Source: Microbacterium barkeri (GTDB taxonomy: Bacteria; Actinomycetota; Actinomycetes; Actinomycetales; Microbacteriaceae). Taken from it: DNA of 64,000 nt. Positions 17,282-25,842 of the stretch are shown one piece after another (the stretch's first letter is position 1; each line of letters begins with the position of its first letter). Both the position numbers and the translations under genes were made by a program. Under the pieces are notes generated by a model that saw only the letters and a program-made list of their open reading frames with translations, was not told where the DNA came from and ran no database searches. The stretch is taken from positions 62,001 through 126,000 of the forward strand of contig NZ_BSEJ01000002.1 of the NCBI RefSeq assembly GCF_027921765.1, in the 5' to 3' direction.

Positions 17282-18100
17282 ATGGCACGATTCCTCGTGG
17301 TCCCGCAGTGGCAGGGCTCCCCCTCGTCGAGGGCGATGGCGCTCATCGACGGCGCCGAGGCCATCGCCGGCGATCTGCCCCGCTCCGCGTGCACCGGCAT
17401 CGACGTCCCGCTCGAGGCGGGCGACACCCTGGGCACCGGGGTCCTCAGAGCGAGCGCCCTCCAGCGCGTGCGCGACGGCATCGGCGCCGCGCTCGACGAG
17501 CACGACGATGAGCCGGTCATCGTCGTCGGCGGCGACTGCGGCGTCGCGGTGCCCGCGATCGGCCGCGTCGCGGCCGACGACCTCGCGGTCGTGTGGCTCG
17601 ACGCGCACGCCGACCTGCACGAGCCGTCCTCGTCTCCGTCCGGCGCGTTCTCGGGGATGTCGCTGCGCGGCGTCCTCGGCGGCGGCGAGCCCACGCTCGC
17701 GCTCCCCCGCGGCGCCGTGACGCCCGACCGCGTCGTCCTCGCGGGGGCCCGGATCCTCGAGGACGAGGAGGCCGACTTCCTGGAGACGAGCGCGATCCGG
17801 CGCGTGCCCGCCGCGGATTTCACCCCCGACGCCCTCGCCGAGGCCGCGACCGCCACAGGCGCAGCGCGCGTCTACGTGCACATCGATCTCGACGTCCTCG
17901 ACCCCGCGCACATGTCAGGGGTCACGGCCCCCACGCCGTTCGGCCTCGAGCCCTCGCAGGTGGTCGCGGCGATCACGGCTCTGCGCTCGGCGCTGCCGCT
18001 CGCGGGTGCATCGGTCGCGGGCTTCGCGCCGTCGTCGCCCGCTGCCGCCGTCGACGACATGGGCACGATCCTGCGCCTCATCGGCGCCCTCGCGCGCTGA
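17282..18100 (+). CDS. arginase-family protein
   Basis: A 272-residue ureohydrolase-fold protein with 'VVGGDCGVAVPA', 'VWLDAHADLHEP' and 'HIDLDVLDPAHMSG'. The DAHAD and DLD ligands are intact, while the His of GGDHS is Cys, so five of six usual Mn ligands are present. This contrasts with the gene at 1125-2027, which also lacks the DAH His. The ATG at 17282 has GGGAGG just upstream. It stands between the pspA terminator and a convergent dehydrogenase. Candidate reactions are hydrolysis of a guanidino or formimino group; the sequence does not identify the substrate. Confidence 0.85.
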   Translation: MARFLVVPQWQGSPSSRAMALIDGAEAIAGDLPRSACTGIDVPLEAGDTLGTGVLRASALQRVRDGIGAALDEHDDEPVIVVGGDCGVAVPAIGRVAADDLAVVWLDAHADLHEPSSSPSGAFSGMSLRGVLGGGEPTLALPRGAVTPDRVVLAGARILEDEEADFLETSAIRRVPAADFTPDALAEAATATGAARVYVHIDLDVLDPAHMSGVTAPTPFGLEPSQVVAAITALRSALPLAGASVAGFAPSSPAAAVDDMGTILRLIGALAR

Positions 18101-18107
18101 GCCCGGG

Positions 18108-18998
18108 TCAGCGCTCCTCGACGAGGCGCCGCGTCACGACGAGATCGTCGTCCCCGAGGCCGCGTTCGACGAGCTCGTCGAACGCGGCGCGCAGCGCCGG
18201 AAGCAGCACGGGGTGCGTGCGCGTCTCCGCTGCCACGTCGTCCGCGAACGCGAGGTCCTTCACCATGTACTTCGCGACTCCGGAGGGGCTGTAGTCGCGG
18301 GCCACGAGCTTGTCGCGCCGGCTGCGGAGCAGGTTCGATCCCGCGTAGCCGCCGCCGAGCAGCTCCCACAGCTGCCCGGGGTCGATCCCGCTGCGCTCGG
18401 CGAGCACGGTGGCCTCGGCGAGCGCGAGCATCGTCGCCGACACGACGAGCTGATTGCACGACTTGGCGACCTCCCCCGCTCCGAGCGGACCGAGGCGCAC
18501 GGGCGTCCCGCAGGGACCGAGCACGCGCGCCGCGAGCGCGGCGTCGGCCTCGTCGCCGCCCATCATGATCGAGAGCGTCCCCGCCCTCGCACCGTCCTCC
18601 CCGCCCGACACGGGGCAGTCGACCACCCGCACCCGGCCATCCGTCCTCTCCGCGAGGTCCGCAGCCAGAGCGCGCACGCGCGTGGCCGACGACGTCGAGC
18701 CGATGAGCAGGAGGAGGGGATGCGCGACGCCCGCGAGCAGGCCGTCGTCGCCCTCGAGCAGGCCCTCGAGCTCGGGAAGGTCGGGCACCATCGCGAGCAC
18801 GGCGTCGCTGCGCTCGGCGAGGGCGCGCGGCGTCTCGCACCAGGTCGCGCCGGCGCTCTCGAGAGACGGATGGCGGCGCGTGCGGCCCGTGATCGCGAGC
18901 GCGCCGTGCGCCTCCAGGAGGTGCTCGGCCATCGGCAGGCCCATCGCGCCGAGGCCCACGACGCCGACGCGGAGAGGAGGATGAGCGTCATCGGTCAT
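18108..18998 (-). CDS. NAD(P)-dependent oxidoreductase, 3-hydroxyisobutyrate dehydrogenase family
   Basis: A 296-residue beta-hydroxyacid dehydrogenase. The N-terminal Rossmann motif is 'GVVGLGAMGLPMAEHLL'. The substrate-binding signature is 'DCPVSGGEDGARAG' near residue 122, and the catalytic Lys lies in 'GAGEVAKSCNQLV' near residue 172. Family members oxidise 3-hydroxyisobutyrate, tartronate or similar 3-hydroxy acids. It is divergent from a D-2-hydroxyacid dehydrogenase with a 97-bp shared promoter region, and is probably part of the same catabolic cluster controlled by the IclR regulator nearby. Exact substrate unknown. Confidence 0.9.
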   Translation of the reverse strand: MTDDAHPPLRVGVVGLGAMGLPMAEHLLEAHGALAITGRTRRHPSLESAGATWCETPRALAERSDAVLAMVPDLPELEGLLEGDDGLLAGVAHPLLLLIGSTSSATRVRALAADLAERTDGRVRVVDCPVSGGEDGARAGTLSIMMGGDEADAALAARVLGPCGTPVRLGPLGAGEVAKSCNQLVVSATMLALAEATVLAERSGIDPGQLWELLGGGYAGSNLLRSRRDKLVARDYSPSGVAKYMVKDLAFADDVAAETRTHPVLLPALRAAFDELVERGLGDDDLVVTRRLVEER

Positions 18999-19095
18999 GC
19001 TCCGACTCTACGGGTTTTGGCCAGAATATGGAACGTCGTACAGAACTTTGGCCGAGCCGGTATGCTGGCACCACCCCACATCGAAGAGGATGGTC

Positions 19096-20154
19096 ATGAC
19101 CGAAAGCACCGGACGGCTGCGCGCCGTCATCGCCACCGACCTGTCGGAGCAGCTCTGCCGCGAGCTCGAGCGGCGCGAGCCGCGACTCGAGATCGTCCGC
19201 GATCCGAGCCTGTGCCGCCCCATGCGGTGGCCCGCGGACTGGGGCGGGGACCCCGCCCACGTCCGCTCGCCCGCCGAGCAGGAGGCGTTCGACGCGCTCG
19301 TCGACTCGGCCGACATCCTCTTCTCGATCCCCGACACCGACCCGGCGGCCCTCGCCCGCACGGTGCGCGCGAATCCGCGGCTCCGCTGGGTGCACGTCAT
19401 GGCAGCCGGCGGCGGCGCCCAGGTCAAGGCCGCGGGCCTCACCGAGGAGGAGCTCGACCGGGTCGTCTTCACGACGAGCGCGGGCGTGCACGGCTCGACC
19501 CTCGCGGAGTTCGCCGTCTTCGGCGTGCTCGCGGGCGCCAAGGAGCTTCCCCGCCTGCAGCAGGCGCAGCGCGAGCACGCGTGGGACGACCGCTGGACGA
19601 TGCGCCACCTCGACGAGATGACCGTGCTCGTCGTGGGCCTGGGCGGCATCGGCAAGGCCGTCGTCTCGCGGTTCGCCGCCTTCGGCGCGCGGGTGTGGGG
19701 AACGAGCCGATCGGGCCGCCCTGTCGACGGCGTCGAGCGCATCGTCCCCGTGGACGAGCTCGCATCCGCGGTCGGCGAGGTCGACGCGATCGTCGTCACC
19801 CTGCCCGGCACCGCGCAGACCGAGCACCTCATCGGCGAGGACGTGCTCCGCGCGGTCAAGCCGGGCGTGATCGTGACCAACGTCGGGCGCGGCAGCGTCA
19901 TCGACGAGGCGGCGCTTCTCGCCGCCCTCGACGACGGCCGGGTGTCGTACGCGGCGCTCGACGTGTTCGAGGTGGAGCCGCTTCCCGACCGGAGCCCGCT
20001 GTGGGACCATCCGCGCGTTCTCGTGAGCCCGCACACCGCGGCGCTGTCGACGCAGGAGGACGCGCGCATCATGCGCCTCTTCGCGGACAACGCGCGTCGC
20101 CTGCTCGACGGCGAGCCCCTGCGTAACGTGGTGGACACCGTCGAGTTCTACTAG
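19096..20154 (+). CDS. D-2-hydroxyacid dehydrogenase
   Basis: A 352-residue enzyme of the D-isomer 2-hydroxyacid dehydrogenase family. The NAD-binding motif is 'VLVVGLGGIGKAVV' near residue 175, followed by 'NVGRGSVIDEAALLAAL' and the catalytic-His region 'VSPHTAALS' near residue 315. It acts on 2-keto or 2-hydroxy acids with NAD(P)H. I chose the ATG at 19096, six bases after AGAGG; an ATG at 19090 would leave no spacing. The iclR gene follows after 37 bp on the same strand. With the divergent HIBADH-like gene it gives the cluster two hydroxyacid dehydrogenases. Confidence 0.9.
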   Translation: MTESTGRLRAVIATDLSEQLCRELERREPRLEIVRDPSLCRPMRWPADWGGDPAHVRSPAEQEAFDALVDSADILFSIPDTDPAALARTVRANPRLRWVHVMAAGGGAQVKAAGLTEEELDRVVFTTSAGVHGSTLAEFAVFGVLAGAKELPRLQQAQREHAWDDRWTMRHLDEMTVLVVGLGGIGKAVVSRFAAFGARVWGTSRSGRPVDGVERIVPVDELASAVGEVDAIVVTLPGTAQTEHLIGEDVLRAVKPGVIVTNVGRGSVIDEAALLAALDDGRVSYAALDVFEVEPLPDRSPLWDHPRVLVSPHTAALSTQEDARIMRLFADNARRLLDGEPLRNVVDTVEFY

Positions 20155-20191
20155 GCCGGTCGCGCGAGCGCCGGCATCGCGAAGGAGCGCC

Positions 20192-20980
20192 ATGTCCACT
20201 GCCCCCGATCGAGACCCGGCGCCGGCCGTCACGCGCGCCCTGCGCATCCTCACGGCGCTGGCCGACTCCGGCGGAGCGCCGATGACGCTCAGCGAGCTGG
20301 CCAGAGCGGTCGGCATCGCGAAGTCCTCCGCCGCGAACCTCTGCGCGGCGCTCGAGGAGGGCGGCATGATCGAGCGCGACGCGCGCGGCTTCCGGCTCGG
20401 TCGGCGCACCGCCGAGCTCGGCGGGGCGTTCGCACTGCAGTTCAACCAGGTGCGCGAGTTCTTCGCGATCTGCGCGGCCTCCGAGGTGCTGCACCGGGAG
20501 GTCGTGCAGATCGCCATGCTCGACGGAGCCGACGTGCTCTACCTCGCTCGCCACGAGGGGCGCGCTCCGCACCGCCTCGGCACGCCCCTCGGCTCGCGCC
20601 TGCCGGCCGCGCAGAGCGCGACCGGCAGGGCCATCCTCATGACCCTCGACGACGAGGACGTCGCCCGCCAGCTGCCGCCCTCGGCGTTCGCGGCCGTGAC
20701 CGAGCGCAGCGTCACGAGCCTCGACGCCCTCCTCGCGCTCCTCGCGGAGGCGCGGGAGCGCGGCTATGCGCTCGACGAGAGCGGGTCGTTCGCGGGCATC
20801 ACGGGCGTCGCCGTGCCCCTGTCGCCGTGGAATCCGAGCGACCCGCCGCTCGCCATGGGCGCGGCGCTGCCCGCCGACGCGACGACTCCCGAGCGGGTCG
20901 CCGAGGTCGGCGAGGCGCTGCTCGCGGCGGCGTCGCTCCTGACGAACCCGCTCGCCGTCCGAGGCTCCAGCTCGGACTGA
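20192..20980 (+). CDS. IclR-family transcriptional regulator
   Basis: A 262-residue regulator. The N-terminal winged helix (about 10-65) contains 'MTLSELARAVGIAKSSAANL', a typical IclR recognition helix. The C-terminal effector-binding domain runs from about 85 to 250 ('ATGRAILMTLDDEDVARQL', 'GITGVAVPLSP'). AAGGAG lies four bases before the ATG. It sits inside the cluster of hydroxyacid dehydrogenases, permease and FAH-family enzyme, so it probably represses or activates these genes in response to their substrate. A candidate operator lies 12 bp beyond its stop. Confidence 0.92.
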   Translation: MSTAPDRDPAPAVTRALRILTALADSGGAPMTLSELARAVGIAKSSAANLCAALEEGGMIERDARGFRLGRRTAELGGAFALQFNQVREFFAICAASEVLHREVVQIAMLDGADVLYLARHEGRAPHRLGTPLGSRLPAAQSATGRAILMTLDDEDVARQLPPSAFAAVTERSVTSLDALLALLAEARERGYALDESGSFAGITGVAVPLSPWNPSDPPLAMGAALPADATTPERVAEVGEALLAAASLLTNPLAVRGSSSD

Positions 20981-20992
20981 GCGTTCAACCTG

Positions 20993-21021
20993 TTGCACAC
21001 CGTTCCATCTGTGGTACGGTG
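20993..21021 (+). promoter_or_regulatory. promoter of the MHS permease operon with overlapping palindrome
   Basis: TTGCAC (-35, 20993-20998), a 16-bp spacer and TACGGT (-10, 21015-21020) form a reasonable promoter. The perfect inverted repeat CACCGT-N12-ACGGTG (20998-21021) covers it, as an operator would. Its spacer holds TTCCAT. CGTTCCAT also occurs, as ATGGAACG, in the divergent promoter region at 19028-19035. Confidence 0.5.
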
Positions 21022-21066
21022 GTCACGTCTCGCGCTCCCGCGAGCGCCCTCATCGAAGGAGATGAC

Positions 21067-22476
21067 GTGAGCACAGCAGCCCCGACTGCCCCCAAGACCC
21101 CGTACGACGATCCCGAGTACGCCGCGAACCTCCGGCGCGCCACCCTCGCCTCGAGCGTCGGCAGCGCGCTGGAGTACTTCGACTTCGCGCTGTACGGCCT
21201 GATGACGGCCCTCGTCTTCAACCGCCTGTTCTTCGACCCCGCCGATCCCGCGATGGGCGTGATCGGCGCGTTCGCGGTCTACGGCGTGGGCTTCGTCGCG
21301 CGCCCGTTCGGCGGGTTCTTCTTCGGGACGATCGGCGACCGGCTCGGCCGCAAGTGGGTCCTCGTCGTGACGATCCTCCTCATGGGCGGCGCATCGACGG
21401 CCATCGGCCTCCTGCCGACCTACGAGGTCGTGGGCGTGTGGGCAGCCGCGCTGCTCGTGGTCATGCGCCTCCTGCAGGGCTTCGGCGCGGGAGCCGAGCA
21501 GGCCGGCGCCACGGTGCTCATGGCGGAGTACGCGCCGGTGCGCCAGCGCGGGTTCTTCGCGGCGCTGCCGTTCATCGGCATCCAGGCGGGAACGCTCCTC
21601 GCGGCCCTCGTCTTCTCCGGGCTGTCGCTCATGCCCGAGGACGCGTTCCTCGCCTGGGGATGGCGCGTGCCGTTCCTCGCCTCGTTCCTCCTCATCCTCA
21701 TCGCGCTGTTCATCCGCATGCGGCTGCGCGAGACGCCGACCTTCGTCGAGCTCGAGAAGCACGAGCAGGTCGCCGCGCACCCCTTCCGCGACATCTTCAC
21801 GACCGGGATGCCGGGCGTCATCACGGGCATCGGCCTGCGGATGGCCGAGAACGGCGGCTCGTACATCTTCCAGAACGTCGCGCTCGCGTTCGTCGCCGGC
21901 ACGTTCATCGCGAACCCCGTCGACCGCGGCATCGCGACGTGGGGCGTGACGATCGGCTCGCTCATCGGCATCTTCTCGGTCCCGCTCACCGGCTGGCTGT
22001 CCGACCGGTTCGGCCGTCGCCCGGTGTACCGCTTCGGCGCCGTCTTCATGCTGCTCTTCGCGTTCCCCGCGTGGTGGATGCTCTCGCTCGGCGACCCGGT
22101 TCTCACGGTGGCCGTCATCGCGATCGGCATCGGCGTCGCCGTCGCCTCGATGCTCGGCCCGCAGTGCGCGCTCCTGCCCGAGATGTTCGGCAACCGCCAC
22201 CGGTACCTCGGCGTCGCGATGGCGCGCGAGATCTCCGCGGTGCTCGCAGGCGGCCTCGCGGGAGTGCTCGGCACGTGGCTGCTCACGCTGACCGGCGGCA
22301 ACTGGGTCGTCATGGGCCTCTACCTCGCCACGCTCGCGGCGATCACGACGGCATCGACCTTCCTCATCCCGGAGACCCGCAGCCGCGACCTCCTGCGCAT
22401 CCAGGACGCGGTCCGCGTCTCGACCGACGAGAAGGACACCGGCCTCGTGTCGGTGGTCATCGCCGACGCGCGATGA
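21067..22476 (+). CDS. MFS transporter, metabolite:H+ symporter (MHS) type
   Basis: A 469-residue, twelve-helix permease. Hallmarks of the MHS branch (ProP, ShiA, KgtP relatives) are 'GSALEYFDFALYG' at the start of TM1, 'FVARPFGGFFFGTIGDRLGRK' cut here at 'ARPFGGFFFGTIGDRLGRK', and 'LLQGFGAGAEQAGA' in TM5. These permeases import carboxylates, aromatic acids or betaines with protons. The GTG start at 21067 follows AAGGAG by five bases. Its TGA overlaps the ATG of the FAH-family gene (ATGA). The IclR regulator lies just upstream on the same strand, so the likely cargo is the inducer of this cluster. Confidence 0.9.
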   Translation: MSTAAPTAPKTPYDDPEYAANLRRATLASSVGSALEYFDFALYGLMTALVFNRLFFDPADPAMGVIGAFAVYGVGFVARPFGGFFFGTIGDRLGRKWVLVVTILLMGGASTAIGLLPTYEVVGVWAAALLVVMRLLQGFGAGAEQAGATVLMAEYAPVRQRGFFAALPFIGIQAGTLLAALVFSGLSLMPEDAFLAWGWRVPFLASFLLILIALFIRMRLRETPTFVELEKHEQVAAHPFRDIFTTGMPGVITGIGLRMAENGGSYIFQNVALAFVAGTFIANPVDRGIATWGVTIGSLIGIFSVPLTGWLSDRFGRRPVYRFGAVFMLLFAFPAWWMLSLGDPVLTVAVIAIGIGVAVASMLGPQCALLPEMFGNRHRYLGVAMAREISAVLAGGLAGVLGTWLLTLTGGNWVVMGLYLATLAAITTASTFLIPETRSRDLLRIQDAVRVSTDEKDTGLVSVVIADAR

Positions 22477-23198
22477 GGATCGCCCGCATCGCCTCCTCGT
22501 CCGGCGCCGTGCACGCGGTGCCGGACGGGGAGCGCTGGCAGCCCGTGTCCGACCCGTTCGCGGCCTTCGCCTCGGGCGCGGCGCCGGTTCCGCTCGGCGC
22601 TCCCGTCGACTCCCCCGTGTTCCTGGCGCCCGTCGACCCCCGCGTCGTCGTGGGGATCGCGCAGCCCGCGGACCCGGGCGGACCGGTCGGCGCGTGGCTC
22701 AAGAGCCCGCGCACGGTCGTCGCGAGCGGCGCCGAGGTCGCCCTGCGGCGCGACGCCGGGCGCCCCGTGATCGAGGGCGAGGTCGCCGTCGTGATCGGGC
22801 GGAGCACGGCCGGTCTCACACCCGAGAACGCGGCGTCGTACGTGCTCGGCGTGACCGCCGTCAACGACGTCTCGAGCCCCGACCGCTTCGATCCGCGCAA
22901 CTTCGAGGTCAAGGGCGGAGCAGGCTACACCCCGCTCGGGCCGTGGATCGAGACCGCGATCGACCTCGAGAAGGTCGACCTCGCCGTCCGCATCGACGGG
23001 GTGGAGCGCGTCCGGACCGGCACCCACGAGCTCCCGGCGCCCGTGGCGGACTGCCTTGCGTACGTCGCGCACTGGATCGAGCTCGGGCCGGGCGACGTCG
23101 TGATGACGGGAGCGCCGCGCTCGGCGTTCCCTGTCGAGCAGGGAGCGCTCGTCGAGATCGAGGTCGCCGGCGCCCTGCTGCGCACGCGCTTCCGCTGA
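22473..23198 (+). CDS. fumarylacetoacetate hydrolase-family protein
   Basis: A 241-residue protein of the FAH superfamily. Signatures are 'PVIEGEVAVVIG', carrying the metal-ligand Glu pair, 'YVLGVTAVNDVSS', 'FEVKGGAGYTPLGPWI' and the C-terminal 'LGPGDVVMTGAP'. Such enzymes cleave or decarboxylate 2,4-diketo or 2-oxo acids, often at the end of aromatic or sugar-acid catabolism. The start overlaps the permease stop by four bases, so the two are coupled. The usual Lys/Phe motif (FxKxxxS) reads 'WLKSPRTVVAS', consistent with the family. Substrate unassigned. Confidence 0.88.
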   Translation: MRIARIASSSGAVHAVPDGERWQPVSDPFAAFASGAAPVPLGAPVDSPVFLAPVDPRVVVGIAQPADPGGPVGAWLKSPRTVVASGAEVALRRDAGRPVIEGEVAVVIGRSTAGLTPENAASYVLGVTAVNDVSSPDRFDPRNFEVKGGAGYTPLGPWIETAIDLEKVDLAVRIDGVERVRTGTHELPAPVADCLAYVAHWIELGPGDVVMTGAPRSAFPVEQGALVEIEVAGALLRTRFR

Positions 23199-23250
23199 CC
23201 CGCGTGCGGCATCCGCCCCTCGCCCGCCCGGACTGCGGCAGGATGGCGTC

Positions 23251-23709
23251 ATGCGCATCAGCTTCCCGGCCGATCCCGCTCCCGCCCACTGGCGCGAGAT
23301 CGCCGCACTGCGGGTCGAGCACGGGCGGCGCATCGACGCCCGCATCCCGCGATGGCTGCTCGACTCCCCCGTGAGCGCGATCGGCTGCGCGGCTGCGACG
23401 GCGCTCGGATGGCTGTGGGGCACGCTGTGGAGCCGCGGGCGCGTCGAGCGCCGCGAGGGCCTTCTCGTCTTCCGCGGGATGCCCGCATGGACCTTCGCCC
23501 GCGGCGGCGTGTGCGTGGGCGGGTGCTTCCTGACCGGCGACCGCAGCGTGTCGACCCGGCTCCTGCGGCACGAGGCCGTGCACCTGCGGCAGTGGCGCCG
23601 CTACGGCGTGCTCATGCCCGCGCTGTACCTGCTCGCGGGACGGAACCCGCTGCGCAATCGCTTCGAGATCGAGGCCGGGCTGGAAGCGGGCGGCTACGTC
23701 AGCGGATGA
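23251..23709 (+). CDS. small zincin-like hypothetical protein
   Basis: A 152-residue protein. One hydrophobic segment lies near residues 43-58 ('AIGCAAATALGWLWGTLW'), and 'RLLRHEAVHLRQWRRYG' near residue 110 fits an HExxH-like zinc motif (H-E-x-V-H), followed by 'NRFEIEAGLEAGGY' with a possible third-ligand Glu. Related small proteins in this family of bacteria have no assigned function. It could be a membrane-tethered metallopeptidase or a non-catalytic zinc protein. Its last 11 bp overlap the end of the convergent SIP-domain gene. Confidence 0.7.
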   Translation: MRISFPADPAPAHWREIAALRVEHGRRIDARIPRWLLDSPVSAIGCAAATALGWLWGTLWSRGRVERREGLLVFRGMPAWTFARGGVCVGGCFLTGDRSVSTRLLRHEAVHLRQWRRYGVLMPALYLLAGRNPLRNRFEIEAGLEAGGYVSG

Positions 23710-24169
23710 GGCTCGCGAAGGCGTCGGGCACGTGGATGGCCTCCGCCGGGGTCCCGAGGGATCCCGTCAGGTGGTCGACGATGTCGGCCGTGCCGAGGAA
23801 GCCGCCGAGCAGCACGACGCGCGTCGAGTCGTCGCCGGCGCACATCATCTCGTCGGCCCACGCGGTGACCGCACGGGACAGCGCCTGGCCGGGTGCGCAC
23901 GCGCGTCCGGTGCCGGGTGCGCCCGAACGCCGGGAGCGGTCGAGCCAGGTCACGACCATCCGGGCGGGTGCGGCGATCTCGCCGATCCACGACGCGTCGG
24001 GGACCTCGATGAAGATGCGGCCCGTCGAGCAGATCGGCAGCGTCGCGACGAGCGTCTCGAGGTCGACGAGCGAGCGCTCGTCGGCCGTGATGAGGTGCTG
24101 CACGCGCGCGTGACGCGACGCACGGCAGACCTTGTCGCCGTGCTCCTGGGTCGTCTCGATGCTCTCCAT
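23699..24169 (-). CDS. SIP-domain protein, siderophore-interacting type
   Basis: A 156-residue protein matching the C-terminal SIP domain of siderophore-interacting flavoproteins: 'HLITADERSLVDLETLVATL', 'IFIEVPDASWIGEIAAP' and 'VVTWLDRSRRSG', then 'LGGFLGTADIVDHL'. The N-terminal FAD-binding half of full-length ViuB/FpuA-like reductases is absent, so it may act with another flavoprotein or be a standalone NAD(P)H-binding module. A 19-bp iron-box-like site lies 24 bp upstream of its ATG, which agrees with a role in iron release or iron response. Confidence 0.78.
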   Translation of the reverse strand: MESIETTQEHGDKVCRASRHARVQHLITADERSLVDLETLVATLPICSTGRIFIEVPDASWIGEIAAPARMVVTWLDRSRRSGAPGTGRACAPGQALSRAVTAWADEMMCAGDDSTRVVLLGGFLGTADIVDHLTGSLGTPAEAIHVPDAFASLIR

Positions 24170-24192
24170 GACGACGCCAGTCTACACCGCGC

Positions 24193-24211
24193 GAAGGGTT
24201 GCCTTACCTCA
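24193..24211 (-). promoter_or_regulatory. candidate DtxR/IdeR iron box
   Basis: On the minus strand this reads TGAGGTAAGGCAACCCTTC. About 12 of 19 positions agree with the consensus TTAGGTTAGGCTAACCTAA, including AGGTnAGGC in the left and core part. It lies 24-42 bp ahead of the SIP-domain gene start, where an iron-dependent repressor would block transcription. Confidence 0.5.
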
Positions 24212-24217
24212 GCACGG

Positions 24218-24688
24218 TCAGCCCTCCGCGGGGCGGGGCGGCACGGGGTAGCGTCCGGCGACGGTGATGCGGTTGAACGCGTTGATCGAGACGCTGAGCC
24301 AGCTGACGGCGACGTACTCCTGCTCGCTGAGCACCGCGCCGACCCGGTCGTACAGGTCATCGGGGATGCCGGCACGGTGGATGAACGTGTGCGCCTCGGC
24401 GAGCTCGAGGGCCGCGCGCTCGCGCTCGGAGAAGACGCCCGACTCGCGCCACACCGCGATCTGCGCGATCTCGTCGACCGTGAGCCCCGCGGCGACGGCC
24501 CGATCCACGTGCACGCGGACGCAGTAGGCGCAGCCGTTGAGCTGCGAGCAGTGCAGGAGCACGAGCTCCTTGAGCCGGTCGTCGACGCCGTACTCGCGCG
24601 CGATGCGGCCGACGGTCTGCGAGAACGCGTCGAGCGCCTTGTAGGCCTCGATCGCCGACTTGGACAGATGCACGCGCTGCTCAGTCAT
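24218..24688 (-). CDS. carboxymuconolactone decarboxylase/AhpD-family protein
   Basis: A 156-residue all-helical CMD-family protein. The active-site pair lies in 'LLHCSQLNGCAYCVRVHVD' (C-x-x-C-x-x-x-H, residues ~50-58), the alkylhydroperoxidase AhpD-like pattern, with 'RERAALELAEAHTFI' after it. It may act as a peroxidase-like thiol protein or an uncharacterised CMD enzyme. It is upstream of the iron-box-controlled SIP gene on the same strand but separated by the box itself, so the two may be expressed separately. Confidence 0.85.
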   Translation of the reverse strand: MTEQRVHLSKSAIEAYKALDAFSQTVGRIAREYGVDDRLKELVLLHCSQLNGCAYCVRVHVDRAVAAGLTVDEIAQIAVWRESGVFSERERAALELAEAHTFIHRAGIPDDLYDRVGAVLSEQEYVAVSWLSVSINAFNRITVAGRYPVPPRPAEG

Positions 24689-24894
24689 GCTTCGACCCTA
24701 GTGCGCGGAGGCGGACCCGACTCGGCGGCAGATCGCGCAGCGCCACCCGCCCGCTCCGTACCTTATGCTCAGATCTGCCGCTGCGCGACGAGCAGTTCGA
24801 TCCGCGATTTCCCGGGCGGGCCTCGACCTCGCCAGAATGGAGGCGTCGGGAGCCCTCCCGTGCGTCCCGCTCGGCGTCCCCATCGAGGAGTCCT

Positions 24895-25842
24895 GTGAGC
24901 ATCGCCCCCGCGAACGCGGCATCCCCCGCCGACGACGCGTTCGACGAGTTCTCGTTCCTGCCGGAGCAGGCCGCCGCTCAGGGGCGCCCCGCCCCGATCG
25001 GCCGACGCGAGCGTCTCCTCCTTCCCGACGGACGCGCTCTCAGCGCTCTCGCGTACGGCGAGGGACGCCCGAGGATCGTGCTCCTCCACGGGGCCGGCCT
25101 CAACGCCCACACGTGGGACCAGACCGTGATCGCGCTCGGCCTCCCCGCGCTCGCGATCGACCTTCCCGGCCACGGGCACTCGTCGTGGCGCGCCGACGCG
25201 GACTACCGCGCCCGCACGATCGCCGATGACGTCGTGCGCGGCATCGAGGCGTGGGCGGACGCTCCCGTCGTCCTCGTCGGGCAGTCCCTCGGCGGGCTCA
25301 CTGCGGCCGCCGTGGCGTCGCGACGGCCCGACCTCATCGCGCGCCTCGCCATCGTCGACATCACGCCGGGCGTCGACACCTCGGCCGGACCGGCGATGCT
25401 CCGCCGCTTCTACGAGGAGACGGTCTTCGCGTCTCGCGACGAGCTCGTCGAGCGCGCGCTCGCGTTCGGCCTCGGCGGCTCGCGCGCGCAGGCCGAGCGG
25501 GGCGTCCTCCTCAACTCCCGCGTGCGCGAGGACGGCCGGGTGGAGTGGCGCCACCACTTCGCCCAGCTCATGTCCTCGGGGACGCCCTCCCCCGCCGCTG
25601 CGCCCGAGAGCGGGTGGGAGGATCTCGCCGGCGTGACCGCCCCGATCGCCCTCGTGCGCGGCACCACCGGGTTCGTCACGTCAGGTGACGCCGACGAGTT
25701 CGCCCGGCGCACGGGCGCCGACGTCGTCGCGCTCGACGCCCCTCACAACGTGCAGGAGGTCGCCTTCGCCGACCTCGCATCCCTCATCGCGCGTCTCGCC
25801 GCCTCGGCGGGCGCCGCACCGGAAGGACGGCAGACAGCATGA
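24895..25842 (+). CDS. alpha/beta hydrolase, first gene of a peptide-type ABC operon
   Basis: A 315-residue hydrolase with 'IVLLHGAGLNAHTWDQ', 'AIDLPGHGHSSW', the nucleophile elbow 'VVLVGQSLGGLTAAA' near residue 130, and a final 'DAPHNVQEVAF' carrying the catalytic His. The acid position may lie in 'GTTGFVTSGDADEF'. A GTG start follows GAGGAG by four bases. Its TGA overlaps the ATG of the binding-protein gene, so it is translationally coupled to the importer. It may process the imported compound, for example an ester or amide. A -10-like TATGCT at 24764-24769 would leave a leader of about 120 nt in which I see no known element. Confidence 0.88.
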   Translation: MSIAPANAASPADDAFDEFSFLPEQAAAQGRPAPIGRRERLLLPDGRALSALAYGEGRPRIVLLHGAGLNAHTWDQTVIALGLPALAIDLPGHGHSSWRADADYRARTIADDVVRGIEAWADAPVVLVGQSLGGLTAAAVASRRPDLIARLAIVDITPGVDTSAGPAMLRRFYEETVFASRDELVERALAFGLGGSRAQAERGVLLNSRVREDGRVEWRHHFAQLMSSGTPSPAAAPESGWEDLAGVTAPIALVRGTTGFVTSGDADEFARRTGADVVALDAPHNVQEVAFADLASLIARLAASAGAAPEGRQTA

